Shown here: in pieces, positions 19,341 to 29,777 of the stretch | Layout: each line of letters opens with the position of its first letter | How positions within the stretch are numbered: position 1 is the stretch's first letter | Program-made: the position numbers and the translations under genes | Origin: Leeia aquatica | GTDB lineage: Bacteria; Pseudomonadota; Gammaproteobacteria; Burkholderiales; Leeiaceae | DNA length: 64,000 nt | Direction: 5' to 3' | Assembly (NCBI RefSeq): GCF_012641365.1 | Contig: NZ_JABAIM010000001.1 | Span: 558,001-622,000 of the forward strand | The notes under the pieces: generated by a model | Databases searched by the model: none | What the model was told of the DNA's origin: nothing | What the model saw: the letters and a program-made list of their open reading frames with translations, nothing else

Positions 19341-19679
19341 TTAATTGGGAACCTGAGGATTACCCGCCGGTTTAGCCGGCGCTTGCGGCGCAGGTTGGGT
19401 CGCCGCTGCAGGCTGGGTCATGATACTGGAGGATTTCTGACCATGCACGGCCAGAACTGCCAGACCCAGACTTGCTGCAAAGAACACGGTTGCTGCGATG
19501 GCGGTACTGCGACTCAGAAAGTTCGCCGAACCGGATGCGCCAAACAGGGTACCCGAAGCGCCAGAACCGAAGGATGCACCCATATCGGCACCCTTGCCCT
19601 GCTGCAGCAGCACCAAGCCGATCACGATCAGTGCCGCCAGCACATCCACCACCAGCAGCAAGGTTTTCAGCCAATCCAT
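19341..19679 (-). CDS. secG: Protein-export membrane protein SecG
   Basis: A 112-residue subunit of the SecYEG translocon. Two hydrophobic helices (about residues 3-22 and 52-75) flank the family motif VLLQQGKGADMGASFGSGASGTLFG. The C-terminal tail is Ala/Pro/Gln-rich, common in proteobacterial SecG. The ATG at 19679 (MDWLKTLLLVV) lies 20 bases after the tpiA stop, so it is in one unit with tpiA and tRNA-Leu. Confidence 0.95.
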   Translation of the reverse strand: MDWLKTLLLVVDVLAALIVIGLVLLQQGKGADMGASFGSGASGTLFGASGSANFLSRSTAIAATVFFAASLGLAVLAVHGQKSSSIMTQPAAATQPAPQAPAKPAGNPQVPN

Positions 19680-19699
19680 ACAGAACCTTATTTTACCGT

Positions 19700-20464
19700 T
19701 TACCGGAAACTTCGACAAATCTTGACAAACTCGTCCGCCTTCAGCGAAGCCCCGCCAACCAGCGCACCGTCAATATCAAGCATAGCCTGCAATTGTGCCG
19801 CATTTTCAGCTTTTACGCTACCCCCATACAGGATTTGCAAGCCTTGCGCGGCCTCAGCCGCTTCCTCTGCCACTTGGGCACGGATAAAGGCATGCACTTT
19901 CTGCGCATACTCAGGGGTCGCCACCTTGCCAGTGCCTATCGCCCACACCGGTTCGTAAGCCACCACCACGCGCGTCCAGTCAGCCGCCGCCAGCCCAGCC
20001 AGCAAGGGCTGCAGCTGGGCTGCAATCACGGCTTCCGTTGTACCGGCGTCATGTTGCGCCAGTGTTTCACCCACGCAAATGACCGGGATCAAGCCCGCTT
20101 GCAACGCCTGCCCTACCTTTTGTAGCACATCATGGTCGCTTTCGCCGAACAAGGTGCGCCGTTCGGAATGCCCCACCAGCACATAGCGGCAGGCAAAGTC
20201 GGCAAGCATGCGGGCCGACACTTCACCGGTAAAGGCACCCACCGGCTCGCGGCACAGGTTCTGCGCGCCCCAGTGAACAGCGCTCCCCTGCAGCAGCGCT
20301 TGCGCTTGCGCCAGATACGGTGCAGGCACGCACACGGCCACCCGTGCCTCTTCTGCGGAGAATCCGGCCTGCAGCAAGCCTTGCAGCAAGGCGGCATTCT
20401 CTTGCAGATTGCCATGCATCTTCCAGTTGCCCATTACCAGCGGGCGGCGTACCGTCTGCGCCAT
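19700..20464 (-). CDS. tpiA: Triosephosphate isomerase
   Basis: Glycolytic enzyme interconverting dihydroxyacetone phosphate and glyceraldehyde 3-phosphate; 254 residues, usual length. Catalytic residues are visible: GNWKMHG (N12/K14 region), YVLVGHSERR (His), VVAYEPVWAIGTGK (Glu plus the mobile loop) and LYGGSVKAENA (phosphate site). The start MAQTVRRPLVMGNWKM follows the terminator of the pst operon by only 18 bases, leaving little room for a separate promoter. Confidence 0.97.
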   Translation of the reverse strand: MAQTVRRPLVMGNWKMHGNLQENAALLQGLLQAGFSAEEARVAVCVPAPYLAQAQALLQGSAVHWGAQNLCREPVGAFTGEVSARMLADFACRYVLVGHSERRTLFGESDHDVLQKVGQALQAGLIPVICVGETLAQHDAGTTEAVIAAQLQPLLAGLAAADWTRVVVAYEPVWAIGTGKVATPEYAQKVHAFIRAQVAEEAAEAAQGLQILYGGSVKAENAAQLQAMLDIDGALVGGASLKADEFVKICRSFR

Positions 20465-20482
20465 GTGCGGCTCCGTATCATG

Positions 20483-20510
20483 AAAAAGGGGCGGTTTGCA
20501 CCGCCCCCGG
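20483..20510 (-). terminator. Terminator after pstB
   Basis: Stem GGGGCGG (on the minus strand 20507-20501 and 20494-20488) with a 6-nt loop, followed on the minus strand by TTTTT. A second GC-rich hairpin (CCTGCCCAGCCGGGCAGG) sits right after the pstB stop. Together they close the pstSCAB operon. Confidence 0.8.
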
Positions 20511-20542
20511 ATGATACCACTGCCCTGCCCGGCTGGGCAGGC

Positions 20543-21358
20543 TCAGCCAAAGCGACCGGTGATGTAATCCTCAGTCTGCTTCTTCTTCGGCTTGGTGAAG
20601 ATGTTGTCGGTCAGGTCGAATTCCACCATCTCGCCCAGATACATGTAGGCGGTATAGTTGGACACCCGCGCCGCCTGCTGCATATTATGGGTCACCACTA
20701 GGATGGTGACGCGGTTCTGCAGCTCGGTCATCAGCTCTTCAATGCTGGCCGTCGCAATCGGGTCCAGCGCCGAGGTCGGCTCGTCGAACAGCAACAGTTC
20801 CGGATCGGTCGCCAGCGCGCGTGCAATACACAGACGCTGCTGCTGGCCACCAGAGAGGTTGAACGCCATATCGTTCAGGCGGTTCTTCACCTCATCCCAC
20901 AAGGCAGCACCACGCAGCGATTCTTCTACCTTGTCGTCCACCAGCGATTTGTTGTTGGTGCCACGGATGCGCAGGCCATAAGCCACGTTCTCGTAGATCG
21001 ACTTGGGGAAGGGGTTGGGCTTCTGGAACACCATGCCCACCCGCATGCGCACTTCGATCGGGTCCACCCGGCGATCCAGGATGTTCACGCCATCCGGCTG
21101 CAGCACAATCTCGCCCTCATAACGGTTGCCCGGATAGAGGTCGTGCATGCGGTTGAAGCAGCGCAGGAAGGTGGATTTGCCGCAACCGGAAGGACCGATC
21201 AGCGCGGTCACCTTGTTGGCATACACCGGCAGGCTGACGCCCTTCAGCGCGTGAAAGCCGCCATAGTAGAAGTTGAGATTGCGGGCTTCCACCTTGAGGG
21301 TTTCAGCAGCTTGCTGCTCTTTTACCGGATTCAGGTCCATGTTTTCAGTCACTTTCAT
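20543..21358 (-). CDS. pstB: Phosphate ABC transporter ATP-binding protein
   Basis: A 271-residue ABC ATPase that powers high-affinity phosphate import. Walker [10 protein letters not shown], signature [17 protein letters not shown] and Walker [14 protein letters not shown] are present, as is the PstB-typical RMHDLYPG and [21 protein letters not shown]. The ATG at 21358 has GGTGAG upstream; a GTG at 21373 inside the end of pstA is an alternative. It is the last gene of pstSCAB; no phoU follows. Confidence 0.96.
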   Translation of the reverse strand: MKVTENMDLNPVKEQQAAETLKVEARNLNFYYGGFHALKGVSLPVYANKVTALIGPSGCGKSTFLRCFNRMHDLYPGNRYEGEIVLQPDGVNILDRRVDPIEVRMRVGMVFQKPNPFPKSIYENVAYGLRIRGTNNKSLVDDKVEESLRGAALWDEVKNRLNDMAFNLSGGQQQRLCIARALATDPELLLFDEPTSALDPIATASIEELMTELQNRVTILVVTHNMQQAARVSNYTAYMYLGEMVEFDLTDNIFTKPKKKQTEDYITGRFG

Positions 21359-21366
21359 GGTTGTGC

Positions 21367-22299
21367 TCACCACTTGATCGATTTGCGCAGACGGTAGCGC
21401 AGGTAAATGGCCAGGCCGTTCATCAGCAGGGTCATCACGATCAGCACCAGCCCCGCCCCGGCGGCCAGCGCATGGAAATCTTCCTGCGGACGCGACACCC
21501 AGTCAAACATTTGCATCGGCATCACGGTGTACGGGTCTTTCAGCCACTCGAAGGAAATCCATGGGAAATCCGGCTGAATCGGGCTGTGCGGCAGGAAAGT
21601 GATAAAGGCCACCGCCCCCACCACCACCAGCGGTGCGGTCTCACCGATGGCGCGCGCCATGCCGATAATCACCCCGGTCAGGATACCCGGCATGGAGTAC
21701 GGCAGCACATGACGTGATACGGTCTGCCATTTGGTGGCACCCACCCCATAAGACGCCTCCCGGATACCCACCGGGATCGAACGCACGGCTTCACGGGTGG
21801 TCACAATGATTACCGGCAGGATCAGCAGTGCCAGCGTCATGCCTGCGGACAGGATACTGTTACCCAGCGCAAACTTCTGCACAAACACCGCCAGCCCCAG
21901 AATACCGAAGATGATGGAGGGTACACTGGCCAGGTTGGAGACATTCACTTCAATCAGCGAGGTAAACCAGTTCTTGCCAGCATACTCTTCCAGATAGAGG
22001 CCTGCAGCAATGCCCAGCGGAACCGCCACAAGCAGCGTCACCACCATCACCGCTGCCGAGCCCACCAATGCGGCCAGCACACCGGCCCGCGATGCACGAC
22101 CAGACGGGAAGTTGCTGAAAAAGTCTTGCTCTGGCGACACCATCGGGGCATAGCCATCATAAATCAGCCCGCCAAACAGGGTGATCAGGGTCAGCAGACC
22201 CAGCATGATGGCCACCAAACCCATCGCCGCAAAAATCACATCCCAACGCTTGTGGCGGACGATCATCTGCCGCAGCGCGAGGCTACGTTGCGCATCCAT
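21367..22299 (-). CDS. pstA: Phosphate ABC transporter permease PstA
   Basis: A 310-residue inner-membrane permease with six main helices. The permease (EAA-like) loop is [25 protein letters not shown] and is followed by [16 protein letters not shown], typical of PstA. Its ATG shares bases with the pstC stop (TGATG), indicating coupled translation. Confidence 0.96.
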   Translation of the reverse strand: MDAQRSLALRQMIVRHKRWDVIFAAMGLVAIMLGLLTLITLFGGLIYDGYAPMVSPEQDFFSNFPSGRASRAGVLAALVGSAAVMVVTLLVAVPLGIAAGLYLEEYAGKNWFTSLIEVNVSNLASVPSIIFGILGLAVFVQKFALGNSILSAGMTLALLILPVIIVTTREAVRSIPVGIREASYGVGATKWQTVSRHVLPYSMPGILTGVIIGMARAIGETAPLVVVGAVAFITFLPHSPIQPDFPWISFEWLKDPYTVMPMQMFDWVSRPQEDFHALAAGAGLVLIVMTLLMNGLAIYLRYRLRKSIKW

Positions 22300-23228
22300 C
22301 AGTAGGTCTCCCGGAATTTACGACGCAGCCAGGCGCCCAACAGGTTGAACAGCAAGGTCACCAGCATCAGCGCCAGACCGGCTGCAAAAATGCTCTGGTA
22401 GCCTACGCTGCCATGTTCCAGGTCACCCTTGGCCACCTGCACAATGTAGCTGGTTACGGTGAGGCCTTCCTGCATCGGGTTGACGGTCAGGTTCGGCTGC
22501 ATGCCGCCTGCCACCGCCACAATCATGGTCTCGCCCACCGCACGGGAAATCGCCAGAATGTAGGCTGCGCCAATGCCGGATGCCGCACCTGGCATCACCA
22601 CCCGCCAGGCGGTTTGCAGCTTGGTGGCCCCCATCGCGTAGGAACCTTCGCGCATGTGCATCGGCACCGCGCGCATGGCATCTTCCGCCAGCGAACTGAC
22701 ATACGGGATGATCATCAGGCCCATGGCCAGACCGGCCGACAGCAGGTTGTAGCCCGGCAAATTGGGCATGATTTTCTGCAGCAACGGCGTAATCACCAGC
22801 ATGGCAAAGAAGCCGTACACCACAGTTGGCACCCCGCCCAGCAGCTCCAGAATCGGCTTGGCCATTTCGCGGGTACGGAAACCGGCAAACTCGGACAGGT
22901 AAACCGCAATCACCGTCCCCAGCGGGATGGCAATCAGCAGAGCCACCAGCGACGAGGTCAAAGTACCGGACAGCAGCACAAAAATGCCAAACTGCGGGTT
23001 CTCAAACAGCGGTGTCCACTGGGTGTCCGTCAGGAAGCGCCAGACCGGCACATCCTTGAAAAAAGACAGCGACTCGGAAATCAGCACCACCATGATGCCG
23101 ACCGTCGCCAGTACGGAAATGGAAGCGGCCGCCAGCAGCAGCAGCTCAATACCACGCTCTTTCATATTACGCGAAGCGCGGTAGGTCAGTGTCGAACGCG
23201 CCAGTGCGGCGTCAGCGGTAGCAGACAC
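22299..23228 (-). CDS. pstC: Phosphate ABC transporter permease PstC
   Basis: A 309-residue inner-membrane permease. The cytoplasmic loop EDAMRAVPMHMREGSYAMGATKLQT and the following SRAVGETMIVAVAGG are PstC signatures. The start is GTG at 23228 with GAGGGG upstream. It follows pstS by 86 bases. Confidence 0.96.
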   Translation of the reverse strand: MSATADAALARSTLTYRASRNMKERGIELLLLAAASISVLATVGIMVVLISESLSFFKDVPVWRFLTDTQWTPLFENPQFGIFVLLSGTLTSSLVALLIAIPLGTVIAVYLSEFAGFRTREMAKPILELLGGVPTVVYGFFAMLVITPLLQKIMPNLPGYNLLSAGLAMGLMIIPYVSSLAEDAMRAVPMHMREGSYAMGATKLQTAWRVVMPGAASGIGAAYILAISRAVGETMIVAVAGGMQPNLTVNPMQEGLTVTSYIVQVAKGDLEHGSVGYQSIFAAGLALMLVTLLFNLLGAWLRRKFRETY

Positions 23229-23314
23229 GTTTTCCCCTCATACAAACCCTCTCTACAGGAGGGTAGAAGCACGTACGGGGGCGATGCCGCCCCCGCCTTG
23301 TCGATCAACCTGGC

Positions 23315-24316
23315 TTACATCTTGGCTTCGAGGGCCAGCAGGTCTTCGATCTTCACACCCACCTTCGGATCACCACCAAACACGGTACCCAGCTTCTTCT
23401 TGGCCACGTGTTCCTTGATCATGCCGTAAGCCTTGTCAGGCAGCGGGATGTACTTCACTTCCTTGACCAGCTTCGGTGCATTGGTCAGGTAGAAGTTCAC
23501 CAGTTCCTTCACTTCAGCACGGTCCAGCGCCTTGGCGTTCACGTAGATGAAGATCGGGCGGGACAGCGGCTGGTAGCTGCCGTTGATCACGTTTTCAGCC
23601 GACGGCATCACAGCCGGTGCACCATCCTTGGCGATGATCGGCACGGCCTTCAGCTTCTTGCTGTTTTCAGCGTAGTAGGCGTAACCGAAGTAGCCCAGGC
23701 CACCCTTGTCACGCGACACGCCTTGCACCAGCACGTTGTCATCTTCCGATGCGGTGTAGTCACCACGGCTGGACTTCGGCTTGCCGACGATGGCTTCGGT
23801 GAAATAATCGAAGGTACCGGATTCAGAACCCGCACCGTACAACTTCAGCGGCATGTCAGGGAAAGATGTATCCACCTGGTTCCAGTTGCTCACCGCACCC
23901 TGAGCTTCCGGTGCCCACATTTTCTTCAGCTGGGCCACGGTCAGCGCCTTGATCGGGCTGGACGGGTTCACCACCACGGTCAGCGCGTCGTATGCCACCG
24001 GCAGCTCCAGGTAGCTGATACCGGCCTTCTTGCACTCGTCCATTTCCTTAGTGGTGATCGGACGGGAAGCGTTGGAGATGTCAATCTCGCCACGGCAGAA
24101 CTTCTTGAAGCCACCACCAGTACCGGAGATACCCACGGTCACCTTCACATCGCCCTTTTTGGAGGCCTGGAAGTCTTCCGCCACGGCTTCGGTAATCGGG
24201 TACACGGTGGAGGAACCGTCGATCTTGATCAGGGATTCGGCGTGAACAGCAGCCGTGCTCAGGGAAAATGCACCTGCGACCAGCAGGGCTGCGGACGTCA
24301 TCCGGATCTTGCTCAT
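23315..24316 (-). CDS. pstS: Periplasmic phosphate-binding protein
   Basis: A 333-residue high-affinity phosphate-binding protein. A signal peptide of about 26 residues ends AVHA before [21 protein letters not shown]; the phosphate ligands are expected in [30 protein letters not shown] and [12 protein letters not shown]. The ATG at 24316 ([15 protein letters not shown]) is chosen because it begins the signal peptide. A Pho box and -10 element stand upstream, so it is probably induced by phosphate starvation through PhoB. Confidence 0.96.
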   Translation of the reverse strand: MSKIRMTSAALLVAGAFSLSTAAVHAESLIKIDGSSTVYPITEAVAEDFQASKKGDVKVTVGISGTGGGFKKFCRGEIDISNASRPITTKEMDECKKAGISYLELPVAYDALTVVVNPSSPIKALTVAQLKKMWAPEAQGAVSNWNQVDTSFPDMPLKLYGAGSESGTFDYFTEAIVGKPKSSRGDYTASEDDNVLVQGVSRDKGGLGYFGYAYYAENSKKLKAVPIIAKDGAPAVMPSAENVINGSYQPLSRPIFIYVNAKALDRAEVKELVNFYLTNAPKLVKEVKYIPLPDKAYGMIKEHVAKKKLGTVFGGDPKVGVKIEDLLALEAKM

Positions 24317-24379
24317 GTGCTTACGTCTCCAAAGGGTTCCAGTTTTCGCATTGGCCGGTTGGCTTCTGCAACTGGCGCC

Positions 24380-24413
24380 ATCATAGGCGGGAAACATTAC
24401 ACAATTGTGACAC
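24380..24413 (-). promoter_or_regulatory. PhoB-dependent promoter of pstSCAB (Pho box plus -10)
   Basis: On the minus strand GTGTCAC-AATT-GTGTAAT (24413-24396) forms two 7-bp direct repeats with the 11-bp period of a Pho box (consensus CTGTCAT-N4-CTGTCAT, five of seven matches in each half). It replaces the -35 element: ten bases after it comes TATGAT (24385-24380), the spacing known for PhoB-activated promoters. The start site would fall about 57 bases before pstS. Confidence 0.75.
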
Positions 24414-24466
24414 AATCATGCATCGACTGGAGCCACCCTGCCGCAGCGGCTCCCGTGCGGCCAGAC

Positions 24467-25825
24467 TCAGGCGGCAGCGGCCTCTACTGCGGCGGCCAGA
24501 CGTTGCACCCAGTGTTGCACCAGGGCCTCTTCCCGCGCCTCTACCATCACCCGGATCACCGGCTCGGTACCACTGGGGCGCAGCACCACCCGCCCCTGCC
24601 CGCGCAAGGCCTGCTCGGCTTCCGCCAGCGCCGACTGCACGCCTGCCGAACTGTGGAAATCAAAGCCCTTGCGGATGCGGACATTGATCATCTTCTGCGG
24701 GAAGGGGGTCAGTTCCGCCGCCAGATCGGCCAGCTGCTGCTTGCGCTGCAACAGCGCCCGCAGCACCTGCAGGGCCGACACAATACCGTCACCGGTGGTA
24801 TGGCTGTCCAGGCACAGCAGATGGCCCGAGCTTTCGCCGCCCACCTGCCAACCGGCTTCCAGCAGGCGCTCCAGCACATAGCGGTCGCCCACCTTGGCAC
24901 GGGCAAACGGGATATTGCGTTCCGCCAGCGCCACCTCTACCGCCATATTGGTCATCAGCGTCCCCACCACCCCGCCCTTCAGGCTGCCTTGCTCGTGGCG
25001 CGCCAGCGCGATCAGGTACATCAGGTAGTCGCCGTCAAAGCTGCGCCCGGTATGGTCAACCATGATCAGGCGGTCACCGTCGCCATCCAATGCAATGCCC
25101 AGATCGGCCTGGTGTGCTACCACCGCGTCCTGCAGCGCCTGGGTATCGGTGGCGCCAAAACCGGCGTTGATATTGGTGCCGTTCGGCTGGTTGCCGATGG
25201 CAATCACCTCGGCCCCCAGCTCGTGGAACACGTCTGGCGCCACGTGGTAGGTCGCACCGTGCGCGCAATCCACCACGATCTTCAGTTGCTTGAGGTCCAG
25301 ATCGTTGGGGAAGCTGCTCTTGCAGAATTCGATATAGCGACCGCGCGCATCATCCAGGCGGCGCGCCTTGCCCAAGCGGGACGAGGCCACCACCTGCATC
25401 GGCTGCTCGAGGGCGGCTTCAATCGCCAGCTCCATCTCGTCCGGCAGCTTCCAGCCGCCCGGCCCAAAAAACTTGATGCCGTTATCTTCAAACGGATTGT
25501 GCGAGGCACTGATCACCACCCCGGCGTGCAGGCGCAAGGCGCGGGTGAGGTAGGCGATGCCCGGCGTAGGCAAGGGGCCCACCAGCAGCACATCCACCCC
25601 AGCAGCGGTAAAGCCAGCTTCGAGCGCAGCCTCCAGCATATAGCCGGAGATGCGGGTATCCTTGCCAACCACGACGGTGGGCCGTTCACCACTGCTGTGC
25701 GCAGACTCCATGCTGGCAAACACCCGGCCAGCTGCATTGGCCAGTCGCATCACGAAATCCGGGGTAATCGGCGCTTCGCCCACCCGGCCACGCACCCCAT
25801 CGGTGCCAAAATATTTGCGACTCAC
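24467..25825 (-). CDS. glmM: Phosphoglucosamine mutase
   Basis: A 452-residue enzyme converting glucosamine 6-phosphate to glucosamine 1-phosphate for UDP-GlcNAc synthesis. The phosphoserine loop is [16 protein letters not shown], the Mg site is [13 protein letters not shown], the sugar-specificity loop GGESSGHLL and the C-terminal phosphate site [13 protein letters not shown]. The GTG at 25825 ([16 protein letters not shown]) has GGAGG 7 bases upstream and overlaps the folP stop as GTGA. Confidence 0.96.
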   Translation of the reverse strand: MSRKYFGTDGVRGRVGEAPITPDFVMRLANAAGRVFASMESAHSSGERPTVVVGKDTRISGYMLEAALEAGFTAAGVDVLLVGPLPTPGIAYLTRALRLHAGVVISASHNPFEDNGIKFFGPGGWKLPDEMELAIEAALEQPMQVVASSRLGKARRLDDARGRYIEFCKSSFPNDLDLKQLKIVVDCAHGATYHVAPDVFHELGAEVIAIGNQPNGTNINAGFGATDTQALQDAVVAHQADLGIALDGDGDRLIMVDHTGRSFDGDYLMYLIALARHEQGSLKGGVVGTLMTNMAVEVALAERNIPFARAKVGDRYVLERLLEAGWQVGGESSGHLLCLDSHTTGDGIVSALQVLRALLQRKQQLADLAAELTPFPQKMINVRIRKGFDFHSSAGVQSALAEAEQALRGQGRVVLRPSGTEPVIRVMVEAREEALVQHWVQRLAAAVEAAAA

Positions 25826-26652
25826 TGTAACGCCTCCCACATCTTCAATGCATCACGGGTGGCCGCCACATCGTGCACCCGCACGATGCGCGCCCCCCGC
25901 GCCACTGCCAGCAGGGCCATGGCCACACTGGCATGTATTCGTTCTTCCACTGGCCTGCCGGTCAGTGCACCTAACAGGGATTTGCGCGACACACCGATCA
26001 GCAAGGGGTAGCCCTGTGAAGCCAGGCGTCCTGTGGCCTTGAGCAGCTCCAGATTATGTTCCACCGTCTTGCCAAAACCGATGCCGGGGTCCAGCACAAT
26101 GCGTGCCGACGCCACCCCGGCCGCCCGCAGCACCACAGCACGCTGCAGCAGAAAGTGCTCGACCTCGTCCACCACACTCGCATAGCGAGGAGCCTGCTGC
26201 ATGGTGGCCGGGTCGCCCTGCTTGTGCATCAGACACACTGCTGCGCCACTGTCCGCCAAGGCTTCAACCGCACCCTCTGCCTGCAGCGCGTTGACATCAT
26301 TGATCAGATCGACCCCGGCAGCCAGCGCCGCACGCATCACCCCTGGCTTGACGGTATCCACTGACAAGGGCACACCGTCGTCCCGTAGCGCCGCCAGCAG
26401 CGGCATCACCCGCTCCAGCTCTTCGGTTTCGGATACCGTCGCGGCACCAGGGCGGGTGGATTCGCCGCCAATATCCAGCAAGTCGGCCCCCTCCGCCACC
26501 AGCTGGCGCGCATGGGCCAGCGCGCGGGCAGGATCAGCATAACGTCCGCCATCGGAAAACGAATCCGGCGTCACGTTGACAATGCCCATGATCAACGGCC
26601 GCTGTAAGGACAGGCGAAAACGCCCGCACTGCAGCATCCCCTCTTCCTGCAT
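25822..26652 (-). CDS. folP: Dihydropteroate synthase
   Basis: A TIM-barrel enzyme joining pterin pyrophosphate and p-aminobenzoate in folate synthesis; the target of sulfonamides. Motifs: [32 protein letters not shown] and DPGIGFGKT, ending [15 protein letters not shown]. The ATG at 26652 has AGGAGT 4 bases upstream (276 residues); an internal ATG at 26637 also has a GGA-rich site. The ftsH terminator ends only about 12 bases upstream, so no separate promoter fits in between. Confidence 0.95.
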   Translation of the reverse strand: MQEEGMLQCGRFRLSLQRPLIMGIVNVTPDSFSDGGRYADPARALAHARQLVAEGADLLDIGGESTRPGAATVSETEELERVMPLLAALRDDGVPLSVDTVKPGVMRAALAAGVDLINDVNALQAEGAVEALADSGAAVCLMHKQGDPATMQQAPRYASVVDEVEHFLLQRAVVLRAAGVASARIVLDPGIGFGKTVEHNLELLKATGRLASQGYPLLIGVSRKSLLGALTGRPVEERIHASVAMALLAVARGARIVRVHDVAATRDALKMWEALQ

Positions 26653-26664
26653 GACCACTCCTGC

Positions 26665-26697
26665 AAACAAAAACGCATTGGCCGAGGCCAATGCGTT
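26665..26697 (-). terminator. Terminator between ftsH and folP
   Basis: AACGCATTGGCC (minus 26697-26686) pairs perfectly with GGCCAATGCGTT (26683-26672) around a 2-base centre, followed by TTTTTGTTT. It lies 56 bases after the ftsH stop and directly before the folP ribosome site, so folP-glmM depend on read-through or on a promoter inside ftsH. Confidence 0.8.
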
Positions 26698-26752
26698 GTG
26701 AGTGTAACAAAACCGTGATGTTTATGCGGCGCCAACCGTCAAGTGACGCGCC

Positions 26753-28663
26753 TTACAACCCTTCAGCCGGTTTGCTGGTGGCCTCAGGAGAAGGAGCAGC
26801 CGGAGGCGGCGTATCGCTGCCGCTGCTGCGCAGGCCGGCGGCCGGTTGCGGCGGGCGAATCGGACGACCGGCCATGATGTCAGCAATCTGCTCGGCGTCG
26901 ATGGTTTCATACTCCATCAGCGCGTCGGTCATCGCTTCCACCTTGTCACGATTGGTGAGCAGGATGTCCTTGGCACGGGCATATTGCTCGTCCAGAATGC
27001 GGCGAATCTCGGCGTCCACCTTCTGCATGGTGGCTTCCGACAGATTCTTGTGGGTGGTCACCGAGCGGCCCAGGAACACTTCGCCTTCATTCTCGGCGTA
27101 CACCACCGGGCCCAGCTCGTCCGACATGCCGTAGCGCATCACCATGTCACGTGCGGTGCTGGTGGCGCGCTCGAAGTCGTTCGAGGCCCCGGTCGAGATG
27201 TCCTTGGTAAACAGCTCCTCAGCCACCCGCCCGCCAAACAGCATGCAGATGTTGGCCAGCATTTCATTGCGGTACAGGCTGAAGCGGTCCTGCTCCGGCA
27301 GTGACCAGGTCACGCCCAGCGCACGGCCACGCGGGATCACCGTCACCTTGTGTACCGGATCACACTCCGGCAGGCTGGCACCGATGATGGCATGGCCGGA
27401 CTCATGATAGGCCGTCTTGCGTTTGTCTTCCGGCTGGATCACCATCGAGCGGCGCTCCGGGCCCATGAAGATCTTGTCCTTGGCCTGCTCGAAATCCAGC
27501 ATGTCAACCAGACGCTTGTTGGCGCGGGCAGCAAACAGGGCGGCTTCATTGACCAGGTTGGCCAGATCAGCGCCGGACATACCCGGTGTACCCCGGGCAA
27601 TCACGTCGGCCTTCACATCGTTGGCCAGCGGCACCTTGCGCATGTGCACGTTCAGGATCTGTTCGCGACCACGGATATCCGGCAGCGGCACCACCACTTG
27701 GCGGTCAAAACGGCCTGGCCGCAGCAAGGCAGGGTCCAGCACGTCTGGTCGGTTGGTAGCGGCAATCACGATCACGCCAGTGGTGCCTTCAAAACCATCC
27801 ATCTCCACCAACATCTGGTTCAGGGTCTGCTCGCGCTCGTCATTGCCGCCACCCAGACCGGCGCCGCGCTGGCGACCGACCGCGTCGATTTCGTCAATGA
27901 AGATGATGCAGGGTGCGTTTTTCTTGGCATTCTCGAACATGTCGCGCACGCGGGCCGCGCCCACGCCGACAAACATTTCCACAAAGTCTGAGCCGGAGAT
28001 CGAGAAGAACGGTACCTTGGCTTCACCGGCAATCGCCTTGGCCAGCAAAGTCTTGCCGGTACCGGGGCTACCCACCATCAGTACGCCGCGCGGGATATGA
28101 CCGCCCAGACGCTGGAATTTGCTCGGGTCACGCAGGAAATCGACAATCTCGGCCACTTCTTCCTTGGCCTCGTCACAACCGGCGACGTCGGCAAAGGTGA
28201 TGGCGTTGTTATTCTCATCGAGCATGCGGGCGCGGCTCTTGCCGAAGGAGAAGGCACCGCCTTTGCCGCCACCCTGCATCTGCCGCATGATGTAGATCCA
28301 CACCCCAAAGAACAGCAGCATCGGCGCCCAGTTGACCAGCAGCGACAGCAGGATGTTGCGCTCTTCCGGCTTGGCGGAGACTTCCACGTTGTACTTCAGC
28401 AGGTCGTCCATCATGCGGGAATCAAACGGGGCGCGGGTGGTGAACTCGCTGCCATCGTTGCGCACGCCACGAATCACCTGCACATCCAGCGGGGTGCCTT
28501 CGATGGTGACCGACTTGACTCGCTGATCGCGCGCCATGCGGATGAAATCACTGTAGCTGACATCGCTCGAGGAGCGGTCATTGCGGCTGAAGCTGCTGTA
28601 TACCGACAGCAATATCGCCGTGATCACCACCCAGATGATCAGGTTCTTGCCCAGATTGTTCAA
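26753..28663 (-). CDS. ftsH: ATP-dependent zinc metalloprotease FtsH
   Basis: A 636-residue membrane-anchored AAA protease that degrades misfolded membrane proteins and regulators such as LpxC. Two membrane helices (about 6-24 and 103-122) bracket a periplasmic domain; then come Walker [10 protein letters not shown], Walker [10 protein letters not shown], the second region of homology [19 protein letters not shown], and the zinc site HESGH. The Pro/Ser-rich tail is variable. The TTG at 28663 ([13 protein letters not shown]) with AGGA 8 bases upstream gives the family N-terminus; longer frames to 28717 look untranslated. Confidence 0.96.
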   Translation of the reverse strand: MNNLGKNLIIWVVITAILLSVYSSFSRNDRSSSDVSYSDFIRMARDQRVKSVTIEGTPLDVQVIRGVRNDGSEFTTRAPFDSRMMDDLLKYNVEVSAKPEERNILLSLLVNWAPMLLFFGVWIYIMRQMQGGGKGGAFSFGKSRARMLDENNNAITFADVAGCDEAKEEVAEIVDFLRDPSKFQRLGGHIPRGVLMVGSPGTGKTLLAKAIAGEAKVPFFSISGSDFVEMFVGVGAARVRDMFENAKKNAPCIIFIDEIDAVGRQRGAGLGGGNDEREQTLNQMLVEMDGFEGTTGVIVIAATNRPDVLDPALLRPGRFDRQVVVPLPDIRGREQILNVHMRKVPLANDVKADVIARGTPGMSGADLANLVNEAALFAARANKRLVDMLDFEQAKDKIFMGPERRSMVIQPEDKRKTAYHESGHAIIGASLPECDPVHKVTVIPRGRALGVTWSLPEQDRFSLYRNEMLANICMLFGGRVAEELFTKDISTGASNDFERATSTARDMVMRYGMSDELGPVVYAENEGEVFLGRSVTTHKNLSEATMQKVDAEIRRILDEQYARAKDILLTNRDKVEAMTDALMEYETIDAEQIADIMAGRPIRPPQPAAGLRSSGSDTPPPAAPSPEATSKPAEGL

Positions 28664-28720
28664 GGTTGCTTCCTCATGACATGCGTTTGCCTGTGTCGGA
28701 CGACTGCCGCCCGACAAAGT

Positions 28721-29380
28721 TCACGCCGGACTGTCCTCATTATCTACCGCACCTGCCGAATTGACCAGACAGGATTTCCCCAGCAAGTACACTTCCGTGC
28801 TTTTATCGCGCGACGCTTTGGGTTTACGGGTCAGCACCTGCTTGAAGTGCTGCCGCATCTGTTCCATGAAATCCGGGTAACCCTCACCCTGGAACACCTT
28901 GACCACAAAGTGCCCACCGGGACGCAGCCAGCGGCTGGCAAAATCCAGCGCCAGCTCGTTCAGGTAAATGCTGCGCGCCTGATCGGTTGTCCGGTTCCCT
29001 GAGAGATTGGGGGCGATATCGGAAATTACAAGGTCTACCTGACGTCCGGCCAGACGCGATTCCAGCTCCGCCAGCACCTTGTCCTCACGAAAGTCACCCT
29101 GAATGAAGTCTACGCGGGGCAGCGGGTCCATCGGCAGAATGTCCAGCGCAAACAGCCGGCCTTCGTCACCCACCAGCTCCCGCGCCACCTGCGACCAGCT
29201 GCCGGGGGTGGAGCCGAGGTCCACCACCGTCATGCCACGGCGGAACAGTTGGTCTTTTTCGTGGATTTCCAGCAGCTTGAACGCGGCACGAGAACGGTAA
29301 CCCCGCGCTTGGGCCTGTTGCACCCAGTGGTCGGTCACATGTTGTTGCATCCACGCCTTGCTGGTCTTGTTTCGTGTCAT
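28721..29380 (-). CDS. rlmE: 23S rRNA 2'-O-methyltransferase (U2552)
   Basis: A 219-residue SAM-dependent methyltransferase (FtsJ/RrmJ) that methylates U2552 of 23S rRNA. Motif I is [15 protein letters not shown], motif [12 protein letters not shown], with the catalytic Lys of [13 protein letters not shown] and [11 protein letters not shown] and the Glu of STEVYLL giving the K-D-K-E tetrad. It is adjacent to ftsH, as in many proteobacteria, and divergent from yhbY with 36 bases between them. Confidence 0.96.
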   Translation of the reverse strand: MTRNKTSKAWMQQHVTDHWVQQAQARGYRSRAAFKLLEIHEKDQLFRRGMTVVDLGSTPGSWSQVARELVGDEGRLFALDILPMDPLPRVDFIQGDFREDKVLAELESRLAGRQVDLVISDIAPNLSGNRTTDQARSIYLNELALDFASRWLRPGGHFVVKVFQGEGYPDFMEQMRQHFKQVLTRKPKASRDKSTEVYLLGKSCLVNSAGAVDNEDSPA

Positions 29381-29382
29381 AC

Positions 29383-29391
29383 TGGTAAAAT
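29383..29391 (+). promoter_or_regulatory. Extended -10 promoter of yhbY
   Basis: TGGTAAAAT: a TG dinucleotide one base before TAAAAT, 25 bases upstream of the yhbY ATG. No consensus -35 is seen. It lies directly next to the rlmE start on the other strand. Confidence 0.4.
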
Positions 29392-29416
29392 AGCCGGTTT
29401 AGTCAGGTTAGCCATC

Positions 29417-29764
29417 ATGAAAATCGAATTGAATCCAACGCAGCGCCGCGCGCTGCGTGCCCAGGCCCACGGTCGCAACCCGGTGGTCAGCATTGGCCAG
29501 AACGGTCTGACCGATGCCGTCATCCGTGAAATCGCCCTGTCGCTGGACGCGCACGAGCTGATCAAGGTGCGGGTGTTTTCCGACGAGCGCGAAGAGCGCG
29601 AAGCCTTGTTCGACAGCATCTGCGATCAGCTGGACGCCGCCCCGGTACAGCACATCGGCAAACTGCTGGTGATCTACCGCCCGAATCCGGACCGGCCCCG
29701 TATCACGCTGCCACAGGAAAAAGGCAGCAAGACCAGCACCGTCAAACTGAAAAGCCCCAAGTAA
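29417..29764 (+). CDS. yhbY: YhbY / CRS1-CRM domain RNA-binding protein
   Basis: A 115-residue protein with one CRM domain (residues about 2-95), which associates with pre-50S ribosomes. Typical sequence: LNPTQRRALRAQAHGRNPVV, IGQNGLTDAVIREI, ELIKVRVF and the loop GKLLVIYRPN. The ATG at 29417 is selected because the family begins with the LTPKQRRALRA-like helix. A basic Lys-rich tail follows. The position opposite rlmE and near greA is conserved. Confidence 0.94.
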   Translation: MKIELNPTQRRALRAQAHGRNPVVSIGQNGLTDAVIREIALSLDAHELIKVRVFSDEREEREALFDSICDQLDAAPVQHIGKLLVIYRPNPDRPRITLPQEKGSKTSTVKLKSPK

Positions 29765-29777
29765 GCTTCCCTCTGTT

